Positions 1 through 10,181 are shown, counted from the stretch's first letter. The stretch: 42,496 nt of DNA from Roseobacter sp. (GCF_024639605.1 NZ_JAHEHZ010000010.1:1-42496), one strand, 5' to 3'. Notes: a model not told the origin generated them from the letters alone. Made by a program: numbers and translations.

Positions 1-2
1 TG

Positions 3-56
3 GCTGACGCTTATGCGCGGATTGCTGAAGGGCTGATCCGCGGGGGGATGGCCTGA
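3..56 (+). CDS. C-terminal end of an upstream CDS (ADAYARIAEGLIRGGMA*), product unknown
   Basis: Open frame from window start to TGA at 54-56; protein-like composition; too short to identify. Confidence 0.5.
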   Translation, partial: ADAYARIAEGLIRGGMA

Positions 57-189
57 GCAGAACGGGCCTGATCTTTCTCGGAACGCTGCAAACAGCGACA
101 TAGTATATAGTGAAACTGCTCCTTTTCGCGCGGGGTATCGCGCCTTGCGGCCTGTTCGGACGAGGTCAGTGCGATTTCCTGTGGCCTGA

Positions 190-203
190 TGGGAAATCAT
201 GGT
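190..203 (+). promoter_or_regulatory. MraZ-box-like element 1: TGGGAAATCATGGT
   Basis: TGGG/TGGT repeats with 10-bp period, matching the known MraZ TGGGN-N5-TGGGN architecture; same core as two other copies upstream of mraZ. Confidence 0.5.
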
Positions 204-222
204 CCGGCATCTATTTCAGCCA

Positions 223-236
223 TTGATTCGAATCAA
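223..236. promoter_or_regulatory. 14-bp perfect palindrome TTGATTCGAATCAA containing two abutting GANTC (CcrM-type) sites
   Basis: Direct reading: GATTC 225-229 and GAATC 230-234 inside a perfect palindrome. Confidence 0.55.
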
Positions 237-333
237 AACCTGCAAGAACGCCTTATTCTTCGTTGATTTCGAGGCTGCGTGGCGGGAACAATATGAGAAC
301 ATTCTGCCAGATTTGTTGAAGGGCCAAAAATTT

Positions 334-347
334 CGGGAAATCGTGGG
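334..347 (+). promoter_or_regulatory. MraZ-box-like element 2: CGGGAAATCGTGGG
   Basis: GGG...TGGG with 10-bp period; shares GGGAAATCRTGG core with elements 1 and 3. Confidence 0.55.
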
Positions 348-503
348 AAATTTTTGCCCTGACCGATGATATCTATATCTGGTATATAAGTGTGAGATTT
401 CATCAATTTGTAGAAAAAATTCGTGGATTGAGCCTCTATATCTTGATTTAACTAACACTGAAGCCTGGATTTAGGGATTTGTTAGCTAAAAATCCCTTGC
501 TGT

Positions 504-519
504 ACCACGATTTCCCACG
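504..519 (-). promoter_or_regulatory. MraZ-box-like element 3 on the opposite strand: CGTGGGAAATCGTGGT
   Basis: + strand ACCACGATTTCCCACG; reverse complement has TGGG and TGGT with 10-bp period. Confidence 0.5.
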
Positions 520-703
520 CTATACCTTTTACATCAGATGAGAGCGGGACCGGGGCACCAAACGACCCCATGCAATAAAAACTCTAGCAGGTTTCATACA
601 GGCACCTCGATTTCATCAGACCAAGAGATCCGGCGCGCGAGCGAGCAGACATCCCCCCAGGTGGCGCGCGCAGTCGGACTTCCCCGCAGACGCGGGACGA
701 GGG

Positions 704-739
704 CGGCGGGTTGATCAGTGGCAGCAGATCAACCCGCCG
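704..739 (+). other. 13-bp perfect inverted repeat CGGCGGGTTGATC-N10-GATCAACCCGCCG (RNA hairpin), followed by TTTCCATTTT
   Basis: Arms 704-716 and 727-739 are exact reverse complements with a 10-nt loop; 65 bp upstream of mraZ. Confidence 0.75.
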
Positions 740-804
740 TTTCCATTTTAAATCAGGGGGAAGCGCGCGAAACTTGAGGCAGCGCATGAAGTTGGGATAA
801 GGCA

Positions 805-1308
805 GTGAGCCGCAGGTTCAGAGGCGAAAGCCGGCATAAGGTCGATGCAAAGGGGCGGGTCTCGATACCGGCCTCTTTCCGCCGTGTGATCGAAGCTGCT
901 GATCCGGCTTGGACGTCGGGCGATGCCCCCGAACTGGTCATTGTCTATGGCGACCACCGCCGCAACTACCTTGAGTGTTACACGATCGAAGCCATCAACG
1001 AGGTGGATGACAAGATTGATGCGCTGCCGCGCGGGTCGATGGAGCGGCGCATGCTGCAGCGGCTCTTTCATGGTCAGTCTTTCCCTACGTCCGTCGATGA
1101 AACCGGCCGCCTCGTGCTGCCGGCAAAGCTGCGCCAGAAAATCGGTCTCGACAAGGAGGCCTTCTTTATCGCCGCAGGTGACACCTTCCAGATCTGGGAG
1201 CCCGGCACCTATGAGGCCGAAGAGGCCGCCAAAACCGAAGCATGGCTTGATGAGTTGCCGCCGGATTTTGATCCGCTGGTCTTCCTGGATGCAAAGCAGG
1301 GGGAGTAG
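805..1308 (+). CDS. mraZ: Transcriptional regulator MraZ
   Basis: GTG start; MSRRFRGESRHKVDAKGRVSIPASFRRVIE; first gene of dcw cluster. Confidence 0.95.
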   Translation: MSRRFRGESRHKVDAKGRVSIPASFRRVIEAADPAWTSGDAPELVIVYGDHRRNYLECYTIEAINEVDDKIDALPRGSMERRMLQRLFHGQSFPTSVDETGRLVLPAKLRQKIGLDKEAFFIAAGDTFQIWEPGTYEAEEAAKTEAWLDELPPDFDPLVFLDAKQGE

Positions 1309-1311
1309 GTG

Positions 1312-2304
1312 ATGGCTGCTGCGGCCACTTCTGATCAGTCTGCGCCTCATGTCCCCGTTCTGCTGCCTGCTATACTGAACGCTGTTGCTCCGGTGCAGGG
1401 GCGCTGGCTTGATGGCACATTCGGTGCCGGCGGTTACACGCGTGGTTTGCTGGAGGCCGGGGCCGCTCAGGTCATTGCGGTTGATCGCGATCCTCTGGCG
1501 TTCGAACTGGCGGAAAGCTGGGCCGGAGATTATGGCGACCGGCTGATCCTCCGGCAGGGTGTGTTCTCGAAAATGGACAGCTTTGCGTCAGATCTCGACG
1601 GCGTGGTGCTCGATCTGGGCGTCTCATCGATGCAGATCGACACACCCGAGCGCGGCTTTTCATTCATGCGCGACGGGCCGCTCGATATGCGCATGAGTCA
1701 GGACGGACTTTCTGCTGCTGATATCGTCAACGAGGCCTCCGAAGAGACGATTGCCAATGTCCTCTTTCAGTACGGGGAAGAGCGGGCGAGCCGGAGAATT
1801 GCAAAAGCCATTCTGCGCGAGCGAACGCTCGAACCCATCACCACCACTTTACGTCTGGCGGGCATTATCGAAAGCTGTCTGCCGCGGGCAAAGCCCGGCC
1901 AGTCACACCCTGCAACGCGCAGTTTTCAGGCTTTGCGAATTGCAGTGAATGATGAGTACGGGGAGTTGTTTCAGGGGCTTATGGCCGCTGAGCGGGCGCT
2001 TGGGCCGGGCGGGTGGCTTGCTGTCGTCACCTTTCACTCCGTCGAGGACCGTATGGTAAAACGCTTTCTGACAGCCCGTGCGGGTGCCGGCGGCAACGCC
2101 AACAGATTTGCGCCTGAAACTGAAAAAGAGCCGCCGCAGTTTACCCTGCCACAGCGCAAAGCAGTGTCGGCGGATGAGGCTGAGGTCGAGGCCAATCCGC
2201 GCGCCCGGTCCGCCCGGTTGCGTGTGGCGCGGCGCACGGACGCGCCGGCAGGGGACATAGATGCAAAATCCATCGGCATGCCGGTGGTCAGAGAGGTTAA
2301 GTGA
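1312..2304 (+). CDS. rsmH: 16S rRNA (cytosine(1402)-N4)-methyltransferase RsmH (MraW)
   Basis: [40 protein letters not shown] motifs; follows mraZ. Confidence 0.95.
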   Translation: MAAAATSDQSAPHVPVLLPAILNAVAPVQGRWLDGTFGAGGYTRGLLEAGAAQVIAVDRDPLAFELAESWAGDYGDRLILRQGVFSKMDSFASDLDGVVLDLGVSSMQIDTPERGFSFMRDGPLDMRMSQDGLSAADIVNEASEETIANVLFQYGEERASRRIAKAILRERTLEPITTTLRLAGIIESCLPRAKPGQSHPATRSFQALRIAVNDEYGELFQGLMAAERALGPGGWLAVVTFHSVEDRMVKRFLTARAGAGGNANRFAPETEKEPPQFTLPQRKAVSADEAEVEANPRARSARLRVARRTDAPAGDIDAKSIGMPVVREVK

Positions 2305-2669
2305 TGCGGACGGTGTTTTATATCCTCACCACGCTCAGTGTGATCGGCCTTGCGTTCTGGGCCTATCGTGAGAATTACGCGACACAGGGGGCGCTCGCAG
2401 AGACGCGAGCGCTGCGCCAGGAAATCCGCGAGGCGCATGAGCGCCTGACCGTTCTGCGCGCCGAATGGGCCTATCTCAACCGACCCGACAGGCTGCGCGA
2501 TCTTGCGGATATCAATTTCGACCGGCTGGGGCTGCTGCCTCTGCGGCCCGACCAGTTCGGGCATATCGATCAGGTTGCCTATCCGCCTGCGCCGGAACTG
2601 GAATTCACCGACGGCGTAGATGTATCGAACCTTGTGGATGGTGCCGCGCCGTCAGGGGTGACGCAATGA
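2304..2669 (+). CDS. ftsL: Cell division protein FtsL
   Basis: Small bitopic protein: N-terminal TM, coiled coil, LNRPDRLRDLA motif; between rsmH and ftsI. Confidence 0.85.
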   Translation: MRTVFYILTTLSVIGLAFWAYRENYATQGALAETRALRQEIREAHERLTVLRAEWAYLNRPDRLRDLADINFDRLGLLPLRPDQFGHIDQVAYPPAPELEFTDGVDVSNLVDGAAPSGVTQ

Positions 2670-4441
2670 TCCGCACCCCCCTTCGTCCGCTCGCACGGAT
2701 CCTTGACGCGCGCCAGAAGGGCGAAAGTCCCGAAGCTATTGAACGTGAAAACATACGTATCCGTCACGAACAGATGCGCGACCAGGCACGGCAGCGCGCT
2801 GAGGGCCGGTTGCTCGTGCTGGGGGTGTTTTTCCTCATGGCCTTTATGGTGGTGGGCGCTCGTATGGGCATGATGGCCACCTCTGAGCCGCGCGAGCCCA
2901 GAGCGGAGGCGCCCGGCTCGGTGATTCATGCCGCGCGTGCAGATATCGTGGACCGCAACGGCGCGTTGCTGGCGACGAATTTTGAAACGCATGCACTGTA
3001 TGCGCAGCCACCCCAGATGGTTGACCCGGCCCATGCAGCCCGCGAGCTTGCTAAGGTCTTCCCGGATCTGAAAGAACAGGATTTGCTGGAGGATTTTACA
3101 GGCAAGCGTAAGTTCCTGTGGATCAAAAAGAAAATCAGCCCTGAGCAGATGCAGGCGGTACATGAGATCGGCGATCCCGGTCTGATGTTCGGCGTGCGGG
3201 ACATGCGGCTTTACCCCAACGGACAGCTGGCAGCGCATGTACTGGGCGGGGCGGGGTTTGGCAAAGAGGGCGTCTCGGCGGCTGAAGTGATCGGTGTTGC
3301 AGGGGTCGAGAAATACTTCGATGATTATCTGCGGGACCCGGCCAATTCGCAGTTGCAGCTGTCGCTTGATCTGACCGTTCAGGCGGCGGCGGAGCGGGTA
3401 CTTTACGGCGGCATGAAGCTGATGAATGCCAAAGGCGCCACGTCGATCCTGATGGATGTGCACACCGGAGAGGTGATCAGCGTCGTGTCTCTGCCAACGT
3501 TCGACCCCAATGCGCGTCCACGCCCGCTGGCCTCCGGCGATGCCTCAGACACGCCGCTTTTTAACCGGTCGGTGCAGGGGGTTTACGAGCTTGGATCGAC
3601 CTTCAAAATTTTCACCGTGGCCCAGGCCATGGATCTCGGTCTGGTGAATCCCGATACTCTCATCGACACCAAAGGGCCATTGCGCTGGGGCAAATTCCGT
3701 ATCCGCGATTTCCGCAACTACGGCGACGAGATGTCGGTCACCAAAATTATTGTAAAAAGTTCCAACATCGGTACCGCGCGGCTTGCCATGGAAATCGGCG
3801 CGACGCGACAGCGTTCTTTTCTGCAAAGGCTTGGCATGCTGGACGCCACCGGCTTTGAGATCGTCGAGGCGGCTACGGGAAAACCATTGTTTCCTAAAAA
3901 CTGGTCTGAAATCAGTGCGATGACGATTTCTTATGGTCACGGGCTCTCAACCTCGCCCATGCATCTCGCGGCGGGCTATGCGGCGATTGCAAACGGCGGG
4001 CTCAAAGTGCAGCCGACGATCCTGAAACAGGACGGGCCACGCAAAGGCGAGCGGGTTTTCTCGGAACACTCGTCGGCAGCCGCACGTAAGATGCTGCGCA
4101 AAGTGGTGACCGAGGGCACGGCAAGTTTTGGCGAGGTTGCGGGCTATGCGGTGGGCGGCAAGACGGGTACAGCCGACAAACCAAGACCGCAGGGCGGATA
4201 TTACGATGATAAAGTCATTGCGACATTTGCCTCGATCTTTCCGGCCCATGACCCCAGATATGTACTGATCGTCACGCTCGATGAGCCGGTCGATACCACC
4301 TCGGACGAGCCGCGACGCACAGCGGGCTGGACAGCGGTGCCGGTTGCAGCCGAGATGATCCGGCGGATCGCCCCGCTGCTGGGGCTCAGACCAACCGTTG
4401 AACCTGCTGAACTGATGGATATAACGCTTACTCAGAACTAA
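2666..4441 (+). CDS. ftsI: Peptidoglycan transpeptidase FtsI/PBP3
   Basis: ELGSTFK (SxxK), SSN and KTGTA motifs; start chosen at MIRTPLRPLARILDARQKG overlapping the ftsL stop. Confidence 0.93.
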   Translation: MIRTPLRPLARILDARQKGESPEAIERENIRIRHEQMRDQARQRAEGRLLVLGVFFLMAFMVVGARMGMMATSEPREPRAEAPGSVIHAARADIVDRNGALLATNFETHALYAQPPQMVDPAHAARELAKVFPDLKEQDLLEDFTGKRKFLWIKKKISPEQMQAVHEIGDPGLMFGVRDMRLYPNGQLAAHVLGGAGFGKEGVSAAEVIGVAGVEKYFDDYLRDPANSQLQLSLDLTVQAAAERVLYGGMKLMNAKGATSILMDVHTGEVISVVSLPTFDPNARPRPLASGDASDTPLFNRSVQGVYELGSTFKIFTVAQAMDLGLVNPDTLIDTKGPLRWGKFRIRDFRNYGDEMSVTKIIVKSSNIGTARLAMEIGATRQRSFLQRLGMLDATGFEIVEAATGKPLFPKNWSEISAMTISYGHGLSTSPMHLAAGYAAIANGGLKVQPTILKQDGPRKGERVFSEHSSAAARKMLRKVVTEGTASFGEVAGYAVGGKTGTADKPRPQGGYYDDKVIATFASIFPAHDPRYVLIVTLDEPVDTTSDEPRRTAGWTAVPVAAEMIRRIAPLLGLRPTVEPAELMDITLTQN

Positions 4442-4457
4442 CGCCGGGGCGGGGGCC

Positions 4458-5939
4458 ATGCGCGAGACCTCAAAAAAGCTTTCATCACTCGGTCTGACCG
4501 CCAGAAGCGGCCGGAACCCTGACATAACCGGCCTTGCTGTGGACAGCCGCGATGTGCGCGACGGCTGTCTTTTCGCAGCGATGCCCGGGGTGACTACCCA
4601 TGGCGCGCGTTTCATCGAAGCTGCCCTCAATCAGGGGGCCGTCGCGGTGCTGACCGATTCTGAGGGAGCACATCTCGCTGCCGATGTGCTGGCATCAGGC
4701 GAGTGCGCCGTCGTGGTCAGTCAGGCCCCGCGTGAGGCTTTGGCCCGTACGGCGTCGCTGTGGTTCGGTGCCCAGCCCGCGACCATGGTGGCTGTGACCG
4801 GCACCAACGGGAAAACCTCTGTTGCAAGTTTCGTGCGCCAGATGTGGACGCTGCTCGGCCATCAGGCGATCAATCTTGGCACCACCGGCGTCGAAGGGGC
4901 CTGGACCGCGCCACTTGCACATACCACGCCCGAGCCGATCACGCTGCACCGCGCGCTCGCGGAGGCGGCGGCCCACGGCGTGACCCATGCGGCGATGGAG
5001 GCCTCATCGCATGGTCTTGATCAGCGCCGGCTGGACGGTGTCACACTGAAGGCCGCAGGGTTCACAAATTTCACTCAGGATCATCTCGACTATCACGCCA
5101 GCTTTGAGGATTACTTCGACGCCAAGGCCGGGCTTTTCGCCCGTGTATTGCCTGAAGATGCCCACGCGGTCATCCATATCGAAGAAGAGCGCGGCACGGA
5201 TATGGCTGCGATCGCCACGGCGCGTCACTGCCCGGTGATCAGCGTCGGTCGCCAGATCGGCGATCTGCATATGGGTCAGGTCCAGGCAGATCCGACCGGC
5301 CAGACTGTGGCCTTCCGGTATCTGGGCGAGACCTTTGTGCGCCGGTTGCCGCTCATCGGGGATTTTCAGGCCGAAAATGTCATGGTTGCCGCTGGCCTCG
5401 CGATTGCCTGTGGCGACGCGCCGGCGGCTGTTTTCGATACCTTTGAGAGCCTCACCACCGTGCGCGGGCGGATGCAGCTTGCAGCGACGCGCGAAAACGG
5501 CGCTGCGGTTTTTGTCGATTACGCCCATACGCCTGATGCGGTCGCGACTGCGCTCCAGGCGTTGCGCCCCCATGTGCTGGGGCGTCTGATAGCGATCATC
5601 GGTGCCGGCGGCGACCGGGATGCAACCAAACGTCCGCTGATGGGGCAGGCCGCGACCGATCACGCAGATCTGGTGATCGTCACCGACGACAACCCCCGCT
5701 CAGAAGACCCCGCGACGATCCGTGCGGCGGTTCTTCTGGGGGCGCCCGATGCGCTGGAAGTGGGCGACCGTGCCGAGGCAATCCTGCGCGGTGTAGATGC
5801 GCTCGGGCCCGGGGATGCGCTGCTCATCGCGGGCAAGGGGCATGAAACCGGGCAGATAGTCGGTGATGATATTCTCCCCTTTGATGATGCCGAACAGGCC
5901 AGTGTCGCTGTCTCCGCCCTGGACGGGCGGTTCGCGTGA
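4458..5939 (+). CDS. murE: UDP-MurNAc-L-Ala-D-Glu:meso-DAP ligase MurE
   Basis: TGTNGKTS ATP-binding motif, DNPRSEDP meso-DAP motif, order in cluster. Confidence 0.95.
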   Translation: MRETSKKLSSLGLTARSGRNPDITGLAVDSRDVRDGCLFAAMPGVTTHGARFIEAALNQGAVAVLTDSEGAHLAADVLASGECAVVVSQAPREALARTASLWFGAQPATMVAVTGTNGKTSVASFVRQMWTLLGHQAINLGTTGVEGAWTAPLAHTTPEPITLHRALAEAAAHGVTHAAMEASSHGLDQRRLDGVTLKAAGFTNFTQDHLDYHASFEDYFDAKAGLFARVLPEDAHAVIHIEEERGTDMAAIATARHCPVISVGRQIGDLHMGQVQADPTGQTVAFRYLGETFVRRLPLIGDFQAENVMVAAGLAIACGDAPAAVFDTFESLTTVRGRMQLAATRENGAAVFVDYAHTPDAVATALQALRPHVLGRLIAIIGAGGDRDATKRPLMGQAATDHADLVIVTDDNPRSEDPATIRAAVLLGAPDALEVGDRAEAILRGVDALGPGDALLIAGKGHETGQIVGDDILPFDDAEQASVAVSALDGRFA

Positions 5940-7366
5940 CGCTCTGGACCTCTGCTGAGGCGGCGGCGGTCACCGGCGGGCGTGCCACCAGGGCCTGGTC
6001 TGCCAGCGGCGTATCGATCGATACACGGACACTGAACCCGGGTGATCTGTTCGTGGCGCTCACAGATGTGCGCGACGGCCATGACTTTGTGGCGCAGGCG
6101 CTCGAAAATGGTGCGGCCGCGGCGCTGGTATCGCATGTGCCCGAAGGGGTGCAGGAAGACGCGCCGCTTCTGGTGGTGAGTGACGTGCTTGCCGGGCTGC
6201 AGGCGCTCGGGCAGGCCGGGCGCGCGCGGATGCAGGGCCGGGTGGTCGGTGTGACCGGCAGCGTCGGCAAGACCTCGACGAAAGAGATGCTGCTCGCCAT
6301 GTGTTCCGATCAGGGTCTGACCCATGCGTCGGTTGCAAGCTACAACAATCACTGGGGCGTGCCACTGACGCTGGCGCGGATGCCGGCAGACACCGAATTC
6401 GCAATTGTCGAGATCGGCATGAACCACCCCGGCGAAATCGCACCGCTGGCGAAAATGGCGCAGCCACATGTAGCACTGATCACCACGGTGGCCGCCGCAC
6501 ATCTGGAGGCCTTTAACGATATCACCGGTATCGCGGTCGAAAAGGCGTCGATCTTCGAGGGCGTCGTCCCGAACGGAATTGCGGTACTGAACGCCGATGT
6601 CGAGACCTCTGCCATTCTGATGGCCAAGGCACAGGACTGCAAACTGCGAGACATCAGCTTTGGCGAGCACGGTTATGATTTTCAACTGAAAAAAGCGGTT
6701 GTGCAGGGTGAAACAACTGTCGTTCAGGCACAGATGGGTAACGACCCGCTGCTTTTTAAACTCTCCACCCCGGGGCGGCATTTTGCGGTGAACGCACTTG
6801 GCGCGCTGGCGGTTATGGCGGCCTTGCGCGCTGATATGGCGCTTGCGGTGGCCTCGATCGGGCGCTGGCGGCCTTACAAAGGCCGGGGGCAACGCGAACG
6901 CATCTGCCTTGATGCGGTCGACACCCGTCTGACGCTTGATCTGATCGACGACAGCTACAATGCCAACCCGACCTCTATGGCCGCCGCCCTTGAGGTGCTG
7001 GGCACCGCGGAGGTGCAGAACGATATCGGGCGTGTCTCAAAGGGACGGCGCATCGCCTATCTGGGCGATATGAAAGAGCTTGGTGCGGATGAGATCGCGC
7101 TGCATGCCGGGCTTGCACATCTGGACGCGGTGCAGGAGATCGACGTAATCCACTGCATCGGGCCGCTGATGCGGTCGCTTTATGACCTTCTGCCCGAAGC
7201 CCGGCGCGGCCAGTGGTTTGAAACATCATCCGACGCGCTGCCGCGGCTGAAGCGGCATCTCGACAGCGGCGATGTGGTGCTGGCCAAAGGATCTCTGAGT
7301 ATGAAACTGGGCCTCATCGTTGACGCCATCCGCAAAATGGGACATGCCCCGCTGGACATGGAATAG
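5936..7366 (+). CDS. murF: UDP-MurNAc-tripeptide:D-Ala-D-Ala ligase MurF
   Basis: VTGSVGKTSTKEM, DDSYNANPTSM motifs; 4-nt overlap with murE. Confidence 0.95.
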   Translation: MTLWTSAEAAAVTGGRATRAWSASGVSIDTRTLNPGDLFVALTDVRDGHDFVAQALENGAAAALVSHVPEGVQEDAPLLVVSDVLAGLQALGQAGRARMQGRVVGVTGSVGKTSTKEMLLAMCSDQGLTHASVASYNNHWGVPLTLARMPADTEFAIVEIGMNHPGEIAPLAKMAQPHVALITTVAAAHLEAFNDITGIAVEKASIFEGVVPNGIAVLNADVETSAILMAKAQDCKLRDISFGEHGYDFQLKKAVVQGETTVVQAQMGNDPLLFKLSTPGRHFAVNALGALAVMAALRADMALAVASIGRWRPYKGRGQRERICLDAVDTRLTLDLIDDSYNANPTSMAAALEVLGTAEVQNDIGRVSKGRRIAYLGDMKELGADEIALHAGLAHLDAVQEIDVIHCIGPLMRSLYDLLPEARRGQWFETSSDALPRLKRHLDSGDVVLAKGSLSMKLGLIVDAIRKMGHAPLDME

Positions 7367-7375
7367 GAAATCGCC

Positions 7376-8458
7376 GTGCTTTACTGGTTAACGCTGCTGT
7401 CGGACGGAGGGGATTTTTTCAACCTCTTCCGGTATATCACATTCCGCGCGGGCGGGGCGTTCATGACGGCACTGGTCTTCGGTTTCCTGTTTGGCAAACC
7501 GCTGATCGGGGTGCTGCGCAAGCGGCAGGGCAAGGGTCAGCCCATTCGCGATGACGGCCCCGAGGGGCATTTCGCGAAGGCCGGCACACCCACCATGGGC
7601 GGTCTGCTGATCATCGGCGCGCTTCTGACTTCGACCCTGCTCTGGGCGCGACTGGACAACCCGTTCATCTGGATTGTGCTCTTTGTGACCGTGTCATTTG
7701 CGCTGATCGGGTTTCTCGACGATTACGCCAAAGTGTCTAAACAGACGACATCCGGCGTTTCAGGCAAAATGCGTCTGGCGATTGGTTTTGTGATCTCTGC
7801 CACTGCCGCCATTCTGGCCGCGCGCTATCATCCCGAGGCGTTGCAGAACCGTCTCGCGCTGCCGGTGTTCAAAGATACGCTGATCAATCTTGGCTATCTT
7901 TTTGTACCCTTCGCGATGATCGTGATCGTCGGATCTGCGAATGCAGTGAATCTCACTGACGGGCTCGACGGGCTTGCGATTATGCCGGTGATGATTGCCG
8001 CAGGTACGCTTGGCGTCATCGCCTATGCAGTGGGCCGGGTCGACTTCACCGAATATCTCGATGTGCATTATGTGGCGGGCACCGGTGAGATTCTGATCTT
8101 TACCGCCGGGATCTTCGGCGGGGGGCTGGGGTTTTTGTGGTATAATGCGCCACCGGCCGCTGTCTTTATGGGCGACACCGGCAGCCTTGCCCTCGGCGGC
8201 GCGCTGGGCGCCATCGCCGTCTCAACGAAGCACGAGATCGTTCTGGCCATCGTTGGCGGTCTTTTTGTGGTCGAAGCGCTGAGCGTGATCATTCAGGTGC
8301 TCTATTTCAAAAAGACCGGCAAGCGGGTCTTTCTGATGGCGCCCATTCATCACCATTATGAAAAGAAGGGCTGGGCGGAGAGTACCATTGTGATCCGCTT
8401 CTGGATCATTTCGCTCATTCTCGCGATGATCGGTCTGGCCACGCTCAAGGTGCGCTGA
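7376..8458 (+). CDS. mraY: Phospho-MurNAc-pentapeptide transferase MraY
   Basis: [32 protein letters not shown] motifs; polytopic membrane protein. Confidence 0.96.
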   Translation: MLYWLTLLSDGGDFFNLFRYITFRAGGAFMTALVFGFLFGKPLIGVLRKRQGKGQPIRDDGPEGHFAKAGTPTMGGLLIIGALLTSTLLWARLDNPFIWIVLFVTVSFALIGFLDDYAKVSKQTTSGVSGKMRLAIGFVISATAAILAARYHPEALQNRLALPVFKDTLINLGYLFVPFAMIVIVGSANAVNLTDGLDGLAIMPVMIAAGTLGVIAYAVGRVDFTEYLDVHYVAGTGEILIFTAGIFGGGLGFLWYNAPPAAVFMGDTGSLALGGALGAIAVSTKHEIVLAIVGGLFVVEALSVIIQVLYFKKTGKRVFLMAPIHHHYEKKGWAESTIVIRFWIISLILAMIGLATLKVR

Positions 8459-8790
8459 TGCCCCATGCGGAGCTGAAATATTCTGACAGCCTGACGCTTG
8501 ATGCGCCGGCGGTTCTGGCTGAGATCGAACATATTATTCTGCAGCACGATGCGGGCTCCGGGGAGTGCAAGGGCCGCGCGTATCCCTGCGCGCAGACGCA
8601 CCACACCCACCTGCTGCTGAGCCTTACGATGCTGGAGAAACCGCATCGGGATGATGCTTTTACCCGGGCGCTGATGGCCGATATTGAAGCGGCGGTGAAG
8701 GCACGCATTCACACCAGCTGCTTTTTCTCTTTTGGCCTTGATTACAGCCGCGGTGCCTATATCACCAACACCCATCAGGTGCCCGGATGA
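8458..8790 (+). CDS. Small protein resembling 5-carboxymethyl-2-hydroxymuconate isomerase (CHMI/tautomerase-like)
   Basis: 110-aa ORF overlapping mraY stop and murD start; MPH start, KGRAYP and [10 protein letters not shown]...[17 protein letters not shown] arrangement recalls CHMI fold proteins; family from memory only. Confidence 0.6.
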   Translation: MPHAELKYSDSLTLDAPAVLAEIEHIILQHDAGSGECKGRAYPCAQTHHTHLLLSLTMLEKPHRDDAFTRALMADIEAAVKARIHTSCFFSFGLDYSRGAYITNTHQVPG

Positions 8791-10181
8791 TCCCGGTCGC
8801 GGGCCTTGCAGGCGCGCAGGTTGCCGTTCTGGGGCTGGGGCGCTCGGGGCTGAGTGCCGCACGCGCTCTGGCTGCCGGCGGGGCGGAACCCCTGTGCTGG
8901 GACGATAACGCAGACGCGCGCACGCGCGCCGAAGCCGAAGGGTTCACCTGTCGCGCTTTCCACTCGGCACGGGATTTTGACGCCGTCGCCCGGCTCATCG
9001 TCAGCCCGGGCATCCCGCATCTTTACCCGGAACCGAACCCCGTGGTCGCCGCGGCGCTCGCAGCGGGGGTGCCGGTAGACAATGACATCGGGCTTTTCTT
9101 TCAGTCGTTTGCCACCAGCGACTGGCACCGGTTTGACGCCAGCCCGCGGGTGATCGCGGTGACCGGATCCAACGGCAAATCGACCACCTCCGCACTCATT
9201 CATCATATTCTTTCGGCCTCCGGGCGGACCTGCCAGCTTGCCGGGAACATCGGGCGAGGCGTTCTCGATATTGACCCGCCGCATGACGGTGAGGTCGTCG
9301 TGCTGGAGCTTTCCAGCTACCAGACAGAGCTTGCACGCAGTCTTACGCCGGATATCGCCGTCTTTACCAATCTCTCACCGGATCATCTGGACCGGCACGG
9401 TGGCATGGGCGGCTACTTCGCGGCCAAGCGGCGGCTTTTTGCGGAAGGCGGACCGGACAGGGCCGTGATTGGCGTCGATGAGGCCGAAGGCCGGTTTCTG
9501 GCCGGCCAGTTATCTGAGGGTCAGGGCGATGACCGTGTGATCCGGGTGTCGGTTGAACGCAAACTCACGGGTCCGGGCTGGCAGGTCTTTGCGCGCAAAG
9601 GGTTCCTGGCAGAGTATCGCAAGGAGCGGCAGGTGGCATCGGTTGACCTGCGCGGCATCGCGGGGCTGCCGGGGTCGCATAACCATCAGAATGCCTGTGC
9701 TGCATGGGCAGCGTGCCGGGCGCTGGGTCTGGCGCCCAAAGTCATTGAGGAAGGCTTTCACAGCTATCCCGGGTTGCCGCACCGCAGCCAGCTTGTGGGC
9801 GAGGTGCGCGGTGTGCGGTTCGTGAACGACAGCAAAGCGACCAACGTGGATGCTGCAGCGCATGCGCTCGCCGCCTTTGACAGTGTGCGCTGGATCTGTG
9901 GCGGGCTGGAGAAAGAGGGTGGCTTGTCCGGGCTGGCGGATGCCGCCGGATCGGTGCGCAAGGCTTACGTTATCGGACGGGAAGCTGCCGGATTTGCTCT
10001 GCAGTTGTCGGTGGAGGCTGAGGTCTGCACCACAATGGAGGAGGCCGTGCGCCGGGCTGCTGAAGATGCTGTGTCCGGCGATGTGGTTCTGCTGGCCCCT
10101 GCGGCCGCAAGCTTTGATCAGTACGATAATTTCGAGCAGCGCGGCGATGATTTTGTGGCCGAGGTGTCAAAGTATCTCTGA
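8787..10181 (+). CDS. murD: UDP-MurNAc-L-alanine:D-glutamate ligase MurD
   Basis: [38 protein letters not shown] motifs. Confidence 0.95.
   Translation: MIPVAGLAGAQVAVLGLGRSGLSAARALAAGGAEPLCWDDNADARTRAEAEGFTCRAFHSARDFDAVARLIVSPGIPHLYPEPNPVVAAALAAGVPVDNDIGLFFQSFATSDWHRFDASPRVIAVTGSNGKSTTSALIHHILSASGRTCQLAGNIGRGVLDIDPPHDGEVVVLELSSYQTELARSLTPDIAVFTNLSPDHLDRHGGMGGYFAAKRRLFAEGGPDRAVIGVDEAEGRFLAGQLSEGQGDDRVIRVSVERKLTGPGWQVFARKGFLAEYRKERQVASVDLRGIAGLPGSHNHQNACAAWAACRALGLAPKVIEEGFHSYPGLPHRSQLVGEVRGVRFVNDSKATNVDAAAHALAAFDSVRWICGGLEKEGGLSGLADAAGSVRKAYVIGREAAGFALQLSVEAEVCTTMEEAVRRAAEDAVSGDVVLLAPAAASFDQYDNFEQRGDDFVAEVSKYL

Noticed and set aside
560-745. Possible RNase P RNA or tmRNA upstream of mraZ
   Set aside because: Reverse strand shows GGGGAAGTCCGACTG, vaguely like the RNase P GAGGAAAGTCCGGGC core, but the conserved core and 3' elements are not matched; no tmRNA tag or acceptor features seen
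5660-6892. 410-aa minus-strand ORF opposite murE/murF
   Set aside because: Antisense to well-supported murE/murF; His/Arg/Gln-rich composition typical of shadow ORFs in GC-rich DNA
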